Translations under genes and position numbers: made by a program
In this document: one piece after another, positions 35,457 through 45,840 of the stretch
Position numbering within the stretch: the stretch's first letter is position 1
How the letters are laid out: the number at the start of each line of letters is the position of its first letter
Notes under the pieces: model-generated
Seen by the model: only the letters and a program-made list of their open reading frames with translations
Told to the model about the DNA's origin: nothing
Database searches by the model: none
Source: Paenibacillus sp. NEAU-GSW1
GTDB lineage: Bacteria; Bacillota; Bacilli; Paenibacillales; Paenibacillaceae
Reading direction: 5' to 3'
DNA length: 64,000 nucleotides
Assembly (NCBI RefSeq): GCF_009737085.1
Contig: NZ_WOVL01000021.1
Span: 1 to 64,000, forward strand

Positions 35457-36534
35457 CCTTTTTCATTGCAGCAACGATCAGATCGCCCATTGCAGTCGTT
35501 CCGATTGCCGTGCTCTTGTCAACGGCGATGTCGCCTGTACGGTGCCCAGCGTCGAGTACGTTTTTAACCGCATCTTCGATGACTTGAGCCGCTTCGTGGT
35601 AGCCGAAAGTCAAACGGAACATAAGCGCAACCGACAGAATCGTAGCGATCGGGTTGGAGATGCCTTGTCCAGCAATGTCAGGCGCAGAGCCGTGAACCGG
35701 CTCGTACAGGCCGAAGCTGCCTTCGCCCAGGGAAGCGGAGGAAAGCATGCCGATGGAGCCTGTCAGCATCGCTGCTTCGTCGCTCAGGATGTCGCCGAAC
35801 ATGTTTTCCGTTACGATAACGTCGAAGCTCGACGGACGGCGGAGCAGCTGCATTGCGCAGTTGTCGACCAGTACATGCTCAAGCTCAACTTCCGGATACT
35901 CAGGAGCAATCCGGTTTACAACTTCACGCCACAAACGGGAAGTTTCCAATACGTTCGCTTTGTCAACCGATGCCAGACGCTTGCTGCGCGTCATTGCGAT
36001 ATCGAATGCTTGGCGTACGATGCGCTCAACCTCTTGCACATTGTATACGCAAGTGTCTACCGCTTCTTCGCCGTTTGCGCCTTCGCGGCGGAATTTCTCG
36101 CCGAAGTAGATGCCGCCTGTCAGCTCGCGTACGACGATCAGATCCGTGCCTTCGAGCACTTCCGGTTTAAGCGTCGAAGCTTCCTTCAAGCAATCGAATA
36201 CGTTAGCCGGGCGAATGTTGGAGAACAGGCCAAGCGCTTTGCGAATGCCGAGCAAGCCTGTTTCTGGACGAAGCTCTTTCGAGTTGTTGTCCCATTTCGG
36301 GCCGCCAACCGCGCCAAGCAATACAGCGTCAGCGTTTTTACAAAGATCAAGCGTTTCTTGCGGCAGCGGAGTACCTTTTTCGTCGATCGCGATACCGCCG
36401 AACAAACCGTGCTCCGTTTCAAATTGATAGCCGAAAAGCTCTTCCGTTTTTTTCAATACTTTAAGCGCTTCGCCTACAACCTCAGGACCAATGCCGTCGC
36501 CGGCGATAACCGCGATTTTTTTCACTTCTGACAT
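35452..36534 (-). CDS. leuB: 3-isopropylmalate dehydrogenase, 360 aa
   Basis: NAD-dependent oxidative decarboxylation of 3-isopropylmalate in leucine synthesis. Seen are [14 protein letters not shown] at the N-terminus, [21 protein letters not shown], the substrate arginines, [15 protein letters not shown], and the metal/NAD region [28 protein letters not shown] followed by [12 protein letters not shown]. Full length. I start at the ATG at 36534, because the sequence before it is not family-like, although the best ribosome site (GGGAG) is 12 bases away; the ATG at 36555 is the alternative. It is separated from leuA by yjbQ and by two hairpin elements, and leuC and leuD do not follow it. Confidence 0.95.
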   Translation of the reverse strand: MSEVKKIAVIAGDGIGPEVVGEALKVLKKTEELFGYQFETEHGLFGGIAIDEKGTPLPQETLDLCKNADAVLLGAVGGPKWDNNSKELRPETGLLGIRKALGLFSNIRPANVFDCLKEASTLKPEVLEGTDLIVVRELTGGIYFGEKFRREGANGEEAVDTCVYNVQEVERIVRQAFDIAMTRSKRLASVDKANVLETSRLWREVVNRIAPEYPEVELEHVLVDNCAMQLLRRPSSFDVIVTENMFGDILSDEAAMLTGSIGMLSSASLGEGSFGLYEPVHGSAPDIAGQGISNPIATILSVALMFRLTFGYHEAAQVIEDAVKNVLDAGHRTGDIAVDKSTAIGTTAMGDLIVAAMKKA

Positions 36535-36655
36535 GTGAATATTACACTCCCTCATATTAGCTTGAAATAAGCTTTGTGATTCTCAATCTATTATCATTTG
36601 TACCACATTTCGTCCATTTAAACAAAGATATAAAATCTATCATCTTTATAGGCAA

Positions 36656-36735
36656 CGCTTATAAAGTTATTCAAGGTGAAACGGCTGTCGCCGTCCTTTG
36701 GCGGCGCAGCGCGTTTCATTCCGAGAATTATAGGT
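36656..36735. repeat. Hairpin element, REP-like
   Basis: TGAAACG and CGTTTCA (36680-36721) bracket a GC-rich imperfect stem of about 42 bases. Outside it, CTTATAA and TTATAGG continue a weaker symmetry. No T-run follows on either strand, so it is not an ordinary terminator. The form suggests a small interspersed palindromic element, though no other copy is in this window. Confidence 0.4.
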
Positions 36736-36778
36736 CAAGTATAGAGAAAACTTATACTTTCCTATAATTTGAGAAAAA

Positions 36779-37180
36779 TTATCCTTTGAGCAGTTTTACA
36801 TAGTAAGTTCTTGCGCGAGGCCCGTCGAATTCGCAAAAATAGATGCCCTGCCATGTGCCGAGCAGCAGCTTGCCTTCACTTACAACGACCGTCTGGCTCG
36901 TCCCGGTCGTCAACGCCTTCAAATGCGAAGCGGTATTGCCCTCTGCATGACGATATTTCGGATGCTCACAAGGATAGACCTCGTCCAGCCGCATCAGAAT
37001 ATCATGCTTTACATCCGGATCGGCATTTTCTTGAATCGTAATGCCTGCTGTCGTATGCGGGCAATAGACGACGGCCAGCCCGTCAGCCAAGCCTTCGTTC
37101 TTCACAATTGCGCCCACTTGCCTTGTGATGTCGATCATCTCGTCCCGTCTCGACGTCCTCAAATGCTCTTTAGCCAGCAT
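36779..37180 (-). CDS. YjbQ family protein (UPF0047), 133 aa
   Basis: Seen are the family signatures [44 protein letters not shown] and [24 protein letters not shown]. The family has a trimeric fold with a conserved His/Cys cluster, and members show weak thiamine-phosphate synthase activity; the physiological role is unsettled. The His and Glu of HTT and QEN and the GTWQ loop are intact. It sits between leuA and leuB, an odd place for a gene unrelated to leucine synthesis. The start ATG follows GAAGGTGC. Confidence 0.85.
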   Translation of the reverse strand: MLAKEHLRTSRRDEMIDITRQVGAIVKNEGLADGLAVVYCPHTTAGITIQENADPDVKHDILMRLDEVYPCEHPKYRHAEGNTASHLKALTTGTSQTVVVSEGKLLLGTWQGIYFCEFDGPRARTYYVKLLKG

Positions 37181-37235
37181 CCCAGCACCTTCTCTTTCTC
37201 TCTCTTTGATATAAAAAAAGCTCTTGCCGTTTTTA

Positions 37236-37411
37236 ACATATGGATGATTATCGCAGTGTTGGAAAAGTGGAAATCTCCTGAAGGAGCATCGCGTCCGCCT
37301 TTGTATTTCCTTTTTGTTCCCCTAATTAATGGTTCAACAAAAAAGGAAATACAACAGCGGCCGTAAGGAGATTCCACGTTCCATCTGCGAAAATAATCAT
37401 CCATCATGTTT
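37236..37411. repeat. Long imperfect inverted repeat between leuA and yjbQ
   Basis: Two arms of about 80 bases (37236-37318 and 37330-37411) read as imperfect reverse complements. Shared blocks include TGGATGATTAT, CGCAG, GTGG-AATCTCCT and TTGTATTTCCTTTTT. The short centre holds TTCCCCTAATTAATGG. The element has no open frame. It could fold as a very long hairpin in leuA messenger, or be a miniature inverted-repeat transposable element. I see no clear target-site duplication. Confidence 0.6.
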
Positions 37412-37432
37412 TCAAACGACAGAGCCTCTTTT

Positions 37433-38977
37433 TTATATCAAGCTCATTTTGTCGCGGCGTCCCGGAGCCTTCCGCTTCTCGATCAAACGGTTCAGCGCAT
37501 CGATATAAGCGCGCGCGCTTGCTTCAAGAATATCGGTGCTCAGGCCGCGGCCTTGCGCCGACACTTCATCCTGCTTCAGCACGACATGCACTTCGCCGAG
37601 CGCGTCTTTGCCTTGCGATACCGACTTGATGGAGTAGTCCTCAAGCTCGACCGTCTCCTCCGTCACTTTATCGATTGCATTGTAGATCGCGTCCACAGAA
37701 CCGTTGCCGATTGCAGCTTCTTCGCGAACGTCGCCTTCCGCTTTACGGATGCGAACGGAAGCGCTAGGCGTCGACTGATTGCCGTAGTTTACTTGGATCG
37801 TCTCCAATGTGAATACTTCCGGCGTATCCGTCAGCTTCTCTTCCAGCATCGCGCGAATATCTTCGTCCGTTACGTTTTTCTTGCGGTCAGCAAGGTCTTT
37901 GAACTTCGCAAACGCAGCGTTAATCGACTCTTCTTCCAATTCGTAGCCGAGATCGATCAGCTTTTCACGGAACGCATGGCGTCCGGAATGCTTGCCGAGT
38001 ACGAGCTTCGATTCGCGAAGGCCGATTGTATCGGGAGAAATAATCTCGTAAGTCGTTTTCTCCTTCAGCATGCCGTCCTGGTGAATGCCAGACTCATGCG
38101 CGAAGGCGTTCGCGCCAACGATCGCTTTGTTGCCTGGAATAACCATGCCCGTAAGCTTGCTGACAAGACGGCTCGTTTTTGCGATTTCTTTCAAATTCAG
38201 CGACGTTTTCGCGCCGAAATAGTCCGAACGCGTCTCAAGCGCCAAAGCAATCTCTTCGATTGCCGTGTTGCCTGCACGCTCGCCGATACCGTTGATTGTG
38301 CCCTCGATTTGATCGGCGCCGTTCAAAATCGCGGAAAGCGCATTCGCTGTCGCCATGCCAAGATCGTCATGGCAATGGGCGCTGAGCTGAATCGTTTCGA
38401 TATTCGGAACGTTCTCCTTCAGCGTCTTGAAGATGTTGCCGTATTCAAGCGGATTCAAATAGCCGACCGTATCGGGAATGTTGACAACCGTCGCGCCTGC
38501 GCGAATCGCCATATCCGTTACTTGGCACAGGAAGTCCAGCTCTGTGCGGCCTGCATCTTCAGGAGAGAATTCGATTTTGCTAAAATATTGCTTCGCATAG
38601 CGGATCGCGCGCTCAGCAGTCTCCAGCACCTGCTCCTTCTCCATCCGCAGTTTATGCTTGCGGTGAATCGGGCTGGTCGCCAGAAACAGATGAATGCAAG
38701 GATCTTCTGCGCCTTTCAACGCTTCGCGCACGGCATCAATATCCTGCTCGCGGGAACGCGACAGGCCGATAATCGTTGCATTTTTCACTGCGCGCGCAAC
38801 GGCGTTAACCGCAGCCAAGTCGCCGGGCGATGCTGCCGGGAAGCCGGCTTCCATCCGATCCACGCCAAGCTTCTCCAGCTGAAGGGCGATTTCCACCTTT
38901 TCCTTCGTGTTCAGATTGACACCGGGCGATTGCTCCCCGTCACGAAGCGTCGTATCGAAAATATATATTTTCCGCAT
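37433..38977 (-). CDS. leuA: 2-isopropylmalate synthase, 514 aa
   Basis: Condenses acetyl-CoA and 2-ketoisovalerate in the first leucine-specific step. The catalytic barrel starts with [18 protein letters not shown] and includes the zinc ligands in [15 protein letters not shown] and NGIGERAGN. The C-terminal LeuA dimer domain (about 395-510) provides leucine feedback. The ATG at 38977 follows GGAGGTG; the frame upstream to 39085 is non-coding gap. It is the fourth gene behind the T-box leader, 155 bases after ilvC. Confidence 0.95.
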   Translation of the reverse strand: MRKIYIFDTTLRDGEQSPGVNLNTKEKVEIALQLEKLGVDRMEAGFPAASPGDLAAVNAVARAVKNATIIGLSRSREQDIDAVREALKGAEDPCIHLFLATSPIHRKHKLRMEKEQVLETAERAIRYAKQYFSKIEFSPEDAGRTELDFLCQVTDMAIRAGATVVNIPDTVGYLNPLEYGNIFKTLKENVPNIETIQLSAHCHDDLGMATANALSAILNGADQIEGTINGIGERAGNTAIEEIALALETRSDYFGAKTSLNLKEIAKTSRLVSKLTGMVIPGNKAIVGANAFAHESGIHQDGMLKEKTTYEIISPDTIGLRESKLVLGKHSGRHAFREKLIDLGYELEEESINAAFAKFKDLADRKKNVTDEDIRAMLEEKLTDTPEVFTLETIQVNYGNQSTPSASVRIRKAEGDVREEAAIGNGSVDAIYNAIDKVTEETVELEDYSIKSVSQGKDALGEVHVVLKQDEVSAQGRGLSTDILEASARAYIDALNRLIEKRKAPGRRDKMSLI

Positions 38978-39132
38978 GTTGCTTGCACCTCCGCTAACAG
39001 AATCATCCCGGAGCGCGCGGAGACTTTGCCACAGATACGGCAACGCATCCGGACAGCTCCGGCGAACCGGGATAATATCAATCAATTGCAGTCTATTTGG
39101 TTTAGCCTGTCCCTATGACTGGCTATCTGTTA

Positions 39133-40718
<1,586 letters not shown>

Positions 40719-42461
40719 TTACGCATCCCCCATGATCATTTCGTCGATCGTGCTTCCTTGGGCAACCATCGGATACACGTTTTCTTCTTTATTAACGACG
40801 AATTCGACGACTGCCGGACCTGGATGGCGAAGCGCCTCTTCCCAAACTTTGCGAGCGTCTTCCTTGTTCGTTGCGCGGAATCCGCGAACGCCGTAAGCGT
40901 CAGCCAGCTTCACGAAGTCGGGGCTGCCTGCAAGGTCGATATGGCTGTAGCGGTTGTCATAAATGAGCTCTTGCCACTGGCGAACCATGCCAAGCACTTC
41001 ATTGTTGATAATAACAACTTTTACCGGAATGTTGTTGATTGCGCAGATCGCAAGCTCTTGCGCGCACATTTGCATGCCGCCGTCGCCGTTGATCGATACG
41101 ACAACCCGATCCGGGTTGGCCATCTGAGCGCCGATCGCGGAAGGGAATCCAAATCCCATTGTGCCCAAACCGCCGGAAGTTACCCACGAGCGCGGTTTAT
41201 TGAAGTTGTAATATTGCGCGGCCCACATTTGGTGCTGGCCTACGTCCGTCGTTACGATAGCGTCGCCGTTCGTCGTTTCATGAAGCATCTCGATTACCCA
41301 TTGCGGCTTCAGCACTTCATCGGAGTCCTGATAGCTGAACGGATATTGCAGCTTCGACGCTTGCACGCTCGCGCGCCAGTCATCTGCTTTATCTGCGCGT
41401 TTCGCTTGCTGATTCGCAAGCTGGAGCACCGTCTTAACGTCGCCAACGATCGGAATGTCCGTCGGTACGTTTTTGCCGATTTCCGCCGGATCGATATCGA
41501 TGTGAACGATTTTTGCAAGCGGAGCGAAGCCGGAAAGCTTGCCGGTTACGCGGTCATCGAAACGCGCTCCGATATTAATGAGCAAATCAGCCGATTGAAT
41601 CGATTTATTCGCTGTATAGGTGCCGTGCATGCCCGGCATGCCGATCCAAAGATCGTTGCCGCTTGGGAAGCCGCCAAGACCCAGAAGCGTTGTCGTAATC
41701 GGAATTTCCGTTTTCGTAACGAACTCGAGCAGCTCTTCGTGAGCGCCGGAGTAAACGACGCCGCCGCCTGCAAGAATAAGCGGACGCTCTGCTTGCTCGA
41801 TCGCTTTGATCAGCTTGTCGACTTGCAGCTTGTTAGGCGTCACCGTCGGGTTGTAGCCGCGGATGCTCACTTCGTTAACCGGCTGGAACAGCGCTTTGTT
41901 CGCCGATACATCCTTAGGAATGTCGATCAATACCGGACCTTTGCGGCCCGTATTCGCGATATGGAACGCCTCGTGAATGATGCGCGGCAGATCCTCTACA
42001 TTGCGAACCAGGTAGCTGTGCTTCGTAATCGGCATCGTGATGCCTGTAATGTCCGCTTCTTGGAAAGCGTCGCTGCCGATCAGGCTGGACATGACATTAC
42101 CTGTAATAACAACGAGCGGAACCGAATCCATATATGCGGTTGCAATGCCTGTAACAAGGTTTGTTGCCCCCGGTCCAGAAGTTGCGATACAAACGCCTAC
42201 GTTGCCGCTGGAGCGTGCATAACCGTCTGCTGCATGAATTGCGCCTTGCTCGTGACGGGTAAGAATATGATTAAAATCGGAGAATCCGTGCATCGCGTCG
42301 TAGATGTACAACACTGCGCCACCCGGATATCCAAATACACATTCGACGCCTTCCAGCACCAAACTACGGAGTAACATTTCGGAGCCTGTAATTACTTCCG
42401 GCTTTTTCATCTTTTCAATTAACTCTTGTTTTGACTTCAGTGTTGCGCTTTGCGTGACCAT
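40719..42461 (-). CDS. ilvB: Acetolactate synthase large subunit, 580 aa
   Basis: Thiamine-diphosphate enzyme for the first common step of valine, leucine and isoleucine synthesis. Three domains are present. The N-terminal PYR domain has GVECVFGYPGGAVLYIYDAM, with the catalytic Glu expected nearby in RHEQGAIHAADGYARSSG. A central FAD domain follows, and then the PP domain with SINGDGGMQMCAQELA for the magnesium-diphosphate site. The ATG at 42461 lies seven bases after GGAGGAGG. The T-box leader controls it. Confidence 0.95.
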   Translation of the reverse strand: MVTQSATLKSKQELIEKMKKPEVITGSEMLLRSLVLEGVECVFGYPGGAVLYIYDAMHGFSDFNHILTRHEQGAIHAADGYARSSGNVGVCIATSGPGATNLVTGIATAYMDSVPLVVITGNVMSSLIGSDAFQEADITGITMPITKHSYLVRNVEDLPRIIHEAFHIANTGRKGPVLIDIPKDVSANKALFQPVNEVSIRGYNPTVTPNKLQVDKLIKAIEQAERPLILAGGGVVYSGAHEELLEFVTKTEIPITTTLLGLGGFPSGNDLWIGMPGMHGTYTANKSIQSADLLINIGARFDDRVTGKLSGFAPLAKIVHIDIDPAEIGKNVPTDIPIVGDVKTVLQLANQQAKRADKADDWRASVQASKLQYPFSYQDSDEVLKPQWVIEMLHETTNGDAIVTTDVGQHQMWAAQYYNFNKPRSWVTSGGLGTMGFGFPSAIGAQMANPDRVVVSINGDGGMQMCAQELAICAINNIPVKVVIINNEVLGMVRQWQELIYDNRYSHIDLAGSPDFVKLADAYGVRGFRATNKEDARKVWEEALRHPGPAVVEFVVNKEENVYPMVAQGSTIDEMIMGDA

Positions 42462-42510
42462 CGGCCATCCTCCTCCTGACATAATTAAACCAAAATCATG
42501 TGATCAAACA

Positions 42511-42845
42511 AAAAAACCTTTCGTCCTCTCGCTTCGATAATTCGAAGACTCGAGGGACGAAAGGTTGATCTTCCGTGGTACCACCCAAATTCGTTATACA
42601 TCTCTCGATGTATAACCTCAATAGGTAAGAACGTGTGTGCACAAAACGTCCATACCTGCGGCACAGTAACGCGTGCCTTGCGATTTCCCCTAATGCGCAA
42701 CGGTTGTTGCTTTTCAGGGAAACAGCTCCGAGGTGAGCTCGTAGAAAAGGGATTCTGGCGACGGTTGCAGCTAATCCGTCTGCTCTCTGAACAGTAAGAG
42801 CCCTTAACACTTCGTCCTCATCATTGCCGATGACATATTAAATAA
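42511..42845 (-). ncRNA. Leucine T-box riboswitch leader of ilv-leu
   Basis: The 14-base T-box core GGGTGGTACCACGG is at 42574-42586 on the minus strand, in the antiterminator bulge. A stem I with an AGAGAG bulge and a loop ending GCTGCAACC is visible, and the specifier loop reads GAGCTCACCTC, giving CUC (42735-42737), a leucine codon. The terminator pairs AACCTTTCGTCC with GGACGAAAGGTT (42517-42566) before a T-run. Uncharged tRNA-Leu should allow read-through into ilvB. Confidence 0.92.
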
Positions 42846-42855
42846 GACTGCCTTC

Positions 42856-42884
42856 ATTATATTCCGTCAATTCCTGTTCGTCAA
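42856..42884 (-). promoter_or_regulatory. Sigma-A promoter of the ilv-leu leader
   Basis: TTGACG (42879-42884) and TATAAT (42856-42861) on the minus strand, 17 bases apart, just ahead of the T-box leader. Confidence 0.8.
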
Positions 42885-42991
42885 GGAAAATGGCTTAAAA
42901 AAAACAACGTCGCACAAACATCATTTTCCTCATATAGTAGCATAGCCGTTTGTCGGCAATCTCATTCTGCCCGGGAAGGAATTGTTCGCCG

Positions 42992-43468
42992 ATGATCCGA
43001 TTTCGAAACGCAAGAACTGACGACGCGGAAATATTCCGCTTGATCCGCACGGAACTGATGCCGCTGTCACACTCCGTGCATACGCTGGACGCGCATGCTG
43101 TGCGCGAGCTGCCTATACGCTTCAGAAGAGGCGCTACCTACGTTGCCGCGGCAGGCAAAACGACAAAGCCCTACGGCTTTGTCCATTTTGAAAAGCTCGA
43201 TTCCTTCTTGTACATCGACATGCTCGTTACCCACCCTGAGCACCGCAATCGAGAATGGGGAAAAAAGCTTATGGCTGGTTGCGAAGCTTACGGCATAGCT
43301 CATCAGTGCGCCGCAGCATACTTGTTTGTTGACGAGAACAATGGTAGAGCACATCGTTTCTACTCCCGCCTGGGCTATCAAATAACCCGCTATGACGCCA
43401 ACCTTCGATGCTATGAAATGATGAAGCCGCTCGCTTCGCCCCAGCCGCAGCTTGGTTCTAATCTATAA
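42992..43468 (+). CDS. GNAT family N-acetyltransferase, 158 aa
   Basis: GNAT fold: IRFRNARTDDAEIFRLI at the start, strand DSFLYIDMLVTHPEHRNREWGKKLM with a degenerate acetyl-CoA pyrophosphate loop (RNREWGK where RxxGxG/A is usual), and NNGRAHRFYSRLGYQITRYD at the end. The substrate cannot be told. I start at the ATG at 42992 with AAGGAATTG upstream; the upstream ATG at 42950 has no site. It is transcribed away from the ilv-leu leader. Confidence 0.8.
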   Translation: MIRFRNARTDDAEIFRLIRTELMPLSHSVHTLDAHAVRELPIRFRRGATYVAAAGKTTKPYGFVHFEKLDSFLYIDMLVTHPEHRNREWGKKLMAGCEAYGIAHQCAAAYLFVDENNGRAHRFYSRLGYQITRYDANLRCYEMMKPLASPQPQLGSNL

Positions 43469-43476
43469 CGATCAGC

Positions 43477-43803
43477 TTAATAGTAGCCTTGGTTATAGCA
43501 CTTGTTGTAGCCGCCGCATCCGCAACCGCAGTAACTGCCTCCATAGCCGCCGCCGTAACCGCCGCCGAAGCCGCCGCCGAAACCGCAAGTTCCTATTGCG
43601 AACAGGAAAAGAAGCGGTAGAAAACAGAAACCGAACTTCACTTGAACCTTTTTGCCTTTGTTTTTACTTGCCAGCGGAGCAATGACGAGCTGGTTGTTAT
43701 GCACGCGAACGAGCTTGCCTTTTACAACTGTGCCGTCTTTGCGTACTGCATAAATATTTTTGCCGACCAGCCGTCTTGCCTGCTCTTTCGTCACATGACC
43801 CAT
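43477..43803 (-). CDS. Gly/Cys-rich small protein, 108 aa
   Basis: The N-terminal 55 residues (HVTKEQARRLVGKNIYAVRKDGTVVKGKLVRVHNNQLVIAPL) look like a small SH3/KOW-like barrel. A hydrophobic stretch (FGFCFLPLLFLFAIG) follows, and then a tail of GGGFGGGYGGGYGG repeats with cysteines and tyrosines (YCGCGCGGYNKCYNQGYY). Tails of this kind occur in small spore-coat or spore-associated Bacillales proteins, which I take as the best guess. GGAGGG stands seven bases before the ATG. Probably its own unit. Confidence 0.65.
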   Translation of the reverse strand: MGHVTKEQARRLVGKNIYAVRKDGTVVKGKLVRVHNNQLVIAPLASKNKGKKVQVKFGFCFLPLLFLFAIGTCGFGGGFGGGYGGGYGGSYCGCGCGGYNKCYNQGYY

Positions 43804-43961
43804 GCCAAATCCCTCCTTCCCTCCGTTGTTCTATACTATATTCATATTTTTTAAGAGGGATTGTTTGTTTGTCCTTAATAAACAAAAATGAGCGCTAATG
43901 CTAGAGAGGTATATCCATAGAACTAGACAAAATTCTACACTTTACTGTTCAATGTATTCGG

Positions 43962-44364
43962 TTGTTTGTTCTGGTGTTTGCTTTATAATCTAGCTTGCAA
44001 CCGTTCACAAAGGTCGGTTGATTGTATTCAGATGATTCTGAATAATCGATTAATGTTGGATCGTTCACTACTAAAAAAGGTGGTTTCATTGTCTTTTGCG
44101 CAAACGGTTGCATAAATAAGGGGAGGGTTGTGTTCATGTCTTTAGGGGGCCCGAACCGATTTCCAACGCTCCAAAGACGGCGACGAAGTCGTTGTGCTCA
44201 TTAACGATTCGTGGAGCTCGCAGACGCGCACGATCGGCAATCTCAGCAGCCTTTCCAACGGCGCGCAATTAACAAACCAAATGGGCACCGATAAAGTTAC
44301 GGTTAATAACGGCTCGATTAACGTAACGCTCGAACCTAAAGAAGTAAAAATTCTCGTTAAATAA
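43962..44364 (+). pseudogene. Alpha-amylase gene reduced to its promoter and C-terminus
   Basis: From 44152 to the stop at 44364 the frame reads RTDFQRSKDGDEVVVLIND ... SNGAQLTNQMG ... INVTLEPKEVKILVK, the C-terminal beta-sandwich of GH13 cyclodextrinase/amylase-type enzymes. Upstream, TATAAT at 43984-43989 with TTGTTT before it, a GGGGAGGG ribosome site and an ATG at 44136 look like an intact promoter and start. The ATG frame and the C-terminal frame differ and meet at GGGGGCCC, so a large internal deletion removed the catalytic part. Two inverted TGCAACCGTT half-sites, at 43996-44005 and 44103-44112, resemble LacI-family maltose operators. Confidence 0.75.
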
Positions 44365-44375
44365 CGGCAAAAAGA

Positions 44376-44405
44376 AGAGGCTGTCCCGCTCGGGGACAGC
44401 CTCTT
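44376..44405. terminator. Bidirectional terminator between amylase remnant and rplT
   Basis: AGAGGCTGTCCC and GGGGACAGCCTCT form a long GC-rich stem, with A- and T-rich flanks on both sides. It serves rplT on the minus strand. Confidence 0.85.
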
Positions 44406-44423
44406 TATACGCTTAATGCAATA

Positions 44424-44783
44424 CTAAGCGTTGATTTTCGATTTTGCAACGCCTGCAAGGGAGTTGAACGAGTTGATGTCGTTAACAGCCAGGTCAGCAA
44501 GCATTTTGCGGTTCACTTCTACGCCAGCCAGTTTCAAGCCGTACATGAATTTGTTGTACGACAGGCCGTTTTGGCGAGCAGCCGCGTTGATACGAACGAT
44601 CCACAGTCTGCGGAAATTGCGTTTAGTCGTACGACGGTCACGGTAAGCGTACAGCAGGGATTTACCTACTTGCTCCTTCGCTGTTTTAAACAGACGATGT
44701 TTCGAACCGAAATAACCTTTAGCCAGCTTTAAAATTCTTTTCCGACGACGAGTGCGGACAAATCCGCCTTTAACTCTTGCCAT
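44424..44783 (-). CDS. rplT: 50S ribosomal protein L20, 119 aa
   Basis: RNA-binding ribosomal protein, early in 50S assembly. [26 protein letters not shown] at the start and [24 protein letters not shown] at the end are diagnostic. In Bacillus, L20 also represses its own operon by binding the leader ahead of infC. GGGAGG lies about nine bases before the ATG. Confidence 0.98.
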   Translation of the reverse strand: MARVKGGFVRTRRRKRILKLAKGYFGSKHRLFKTAKEQVGKSLLYAYRDRRTTKRNFRRLWIVRINAAARQNGLSYNKFMYGLKLAGVEVNRKMLADLAVNDINSFNSLAGVAKSKINA

Positions 44784-44835
44784 GAGTGGAAACCTCCCAT
44801 AAGTTGATTTTACTTTCTATAATGGTCGTACAATA

Positions 44836-45036
44836 CTATTTCAGGTTAGCAAGGCCTTGCTGAATGCGGCGAACGTCGCCTGCAGCCATAAGCGGCTGGC
44901 CAGCAAGAACGCGTTTTTGACGTCCCGATTTGTGGGAAAGCAAGTGATTGCGGTACGCTTTGTAGCGTTTCACTTTACCAGTACCGGTAATTTTGAAGCG
45001 GTCTTTCAGACTGCTGTGCGTTTTCATCTTAGGCAT
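44836..45036 (-). CDS. rpmI: 50S ribosomal protein L35, 66 aa
   Basis: MPKMKTHSSLKDRFKITGTGKVKR and HLLSHKSGRQKR are the L35 signature. It sits between infC and rplT with short gaps, as in all Bacillales. GGGAGG lies nine bases before the ATG. Confidence 0.98.
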   Translation of the reverse strand: MPKMKTHSSLKDRFKITGTGKVKRYKAYRNHLLSHKSGRQKRVLAGQPLMAAGDVRRIQQGLANLK

Positions 45037-45056
45037 GTCGTTTATCCTCCCTTAAA

Positions 45057-45572
45057 TTAACTATTGCTTTTTGGTGCCAAAATCATAATCATGCTCCGGC
45101 CTTCCAGCTTCGGCGCACGCTCTACGCTGCATATTTCGGCAACCTCTTGCGACAGACGGTCCAGAATTTTCTGGCCGATCGCCGCATGCGCGATTTCACG
45201 CCCGCGGAACCGAACGGAAGCTTTGACCTTGTCGCCCTCGCCCAAAAATTTCACGACATTGCGGTATTTCGTTTGGTAGTCGTGCTCATCGATGTTCGCA
45301 CGGAACCAAACTTCCTTCAAGTCGACGATCTTTTGATTTTTGCGGGCTTCCTTCTCTTTCTTCTGCTGCTCGTAACGGAATTTGCCGTAGTCCATGATGC
45401 GGCATACAGGCGGTTTCGCTGTAGGAGCAACATTCACTAGATCCAGATTCAAGTCAATTGCCATTTGCAGTGCGTCGCGAATCGACTTGATGCCGATTTG
45501 CTCGCCTTCCGCGCCGACAAGGCGTACCTCTCTAGCCCGGATCTCATCGTTGATTTGATGTTCTCTGCTAAT
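45057..45572 (-). CDS. infC: Translation initiation factor IF-3, 171 aa, ATT start
   Basis: Binds the 30S subunit and checks start-codon choice. Both domains are present: NDEIRAREVRLVGAEGEQIG in the N-domain and GDKVKASVRFRGREIAHAAIGQKIL in the C-domain. I place the start at ATT (45570-45572), nine bases after GGAGG in GGAGGTGG, giving ISREHQINDEIRAREV; the longer frame to 45617 adds sequence without homology through the ribosome site itself. An AUU start, which IF-3 discriminates against, is the known autoregulatory device of this gene. Confidence 0.93.
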   Translation of the reverse strand: MSREHQINDEIRAREVRLVGAEGEQIGIKSIRDALQMAIDLNLDLVNVAPTAKPPVCRIMDYGKFRYEQQKKEKEARKNQKIVDLKEVWFRANIDEHDYQTKYRNVVKFLGEGDKVKASVRFRGREIAHAAIGQKILDRLSQEVAEICSVERAPKLEGRSMIMILAPKSNS

Positions 45573-45790
45573 AACGTGCCACCTCCATAGTGGAATGCTT
45601 GCGCATTGGGTTCTCAAAAATAAAAAAAATGCGGGTTCGCGCGAACCCGCATTCCATAACCGTTCTCATCATTTCAGACATAGAAATGTTCGATAACAAT
45701 CGATTATCGCGAACCAGTCAGCCTGTGCCGAAAGGTGAGAAGCGGGCGCTTCTTCTTGTGCGTCTATTCACTTTAAAACTGTTACCGATA
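45573..45790 (-). ncRNA. L20-type leader of infC-rpmI-rplT
   Basis: A leader of about 200 bases lies between the promoter and infC. It ends in a perfect terminator hairpin, GCGGGTTCGC/GCGAACCCGC (45631-45650), followed by TTTTTTTTATTTTT on the minus strand. This is the layout of the Bacillus L20 leader, where excess L20 promotes termination. I did not fold the upstream antiterminator. Confidence 0.75.
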
Positions 45791-45791
45791 T

Positions 45792-45821
45792 AATATACCA
45801 TAGCGTTCTTTACTGTGTCAA
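45792..45821 (-). promoter_or_regulatory. Sigma-A promoter of infC-rpmI-rplT
   Basis: TTGACA (45816-45821) and TATATT (45792-45797) on the minus strand, 18 bases apart. Confidence 0.75.
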
Positions 45822-45840
45822 CCCATTCAGCAAGCAACCT

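Noticed and set aside
37406..39118. 570-codon open frame on the plus strand
   Set aside because: It is antisense to leuA across its whole length and has no ribosome site or recognisable domain; high-GC codon use of leuA opens it.
43949..44137. 62-codon minus-strand frame
   Set aside because: It covers the promoter and operators of the amylase remnant on the other strand, and has no ribosome site.
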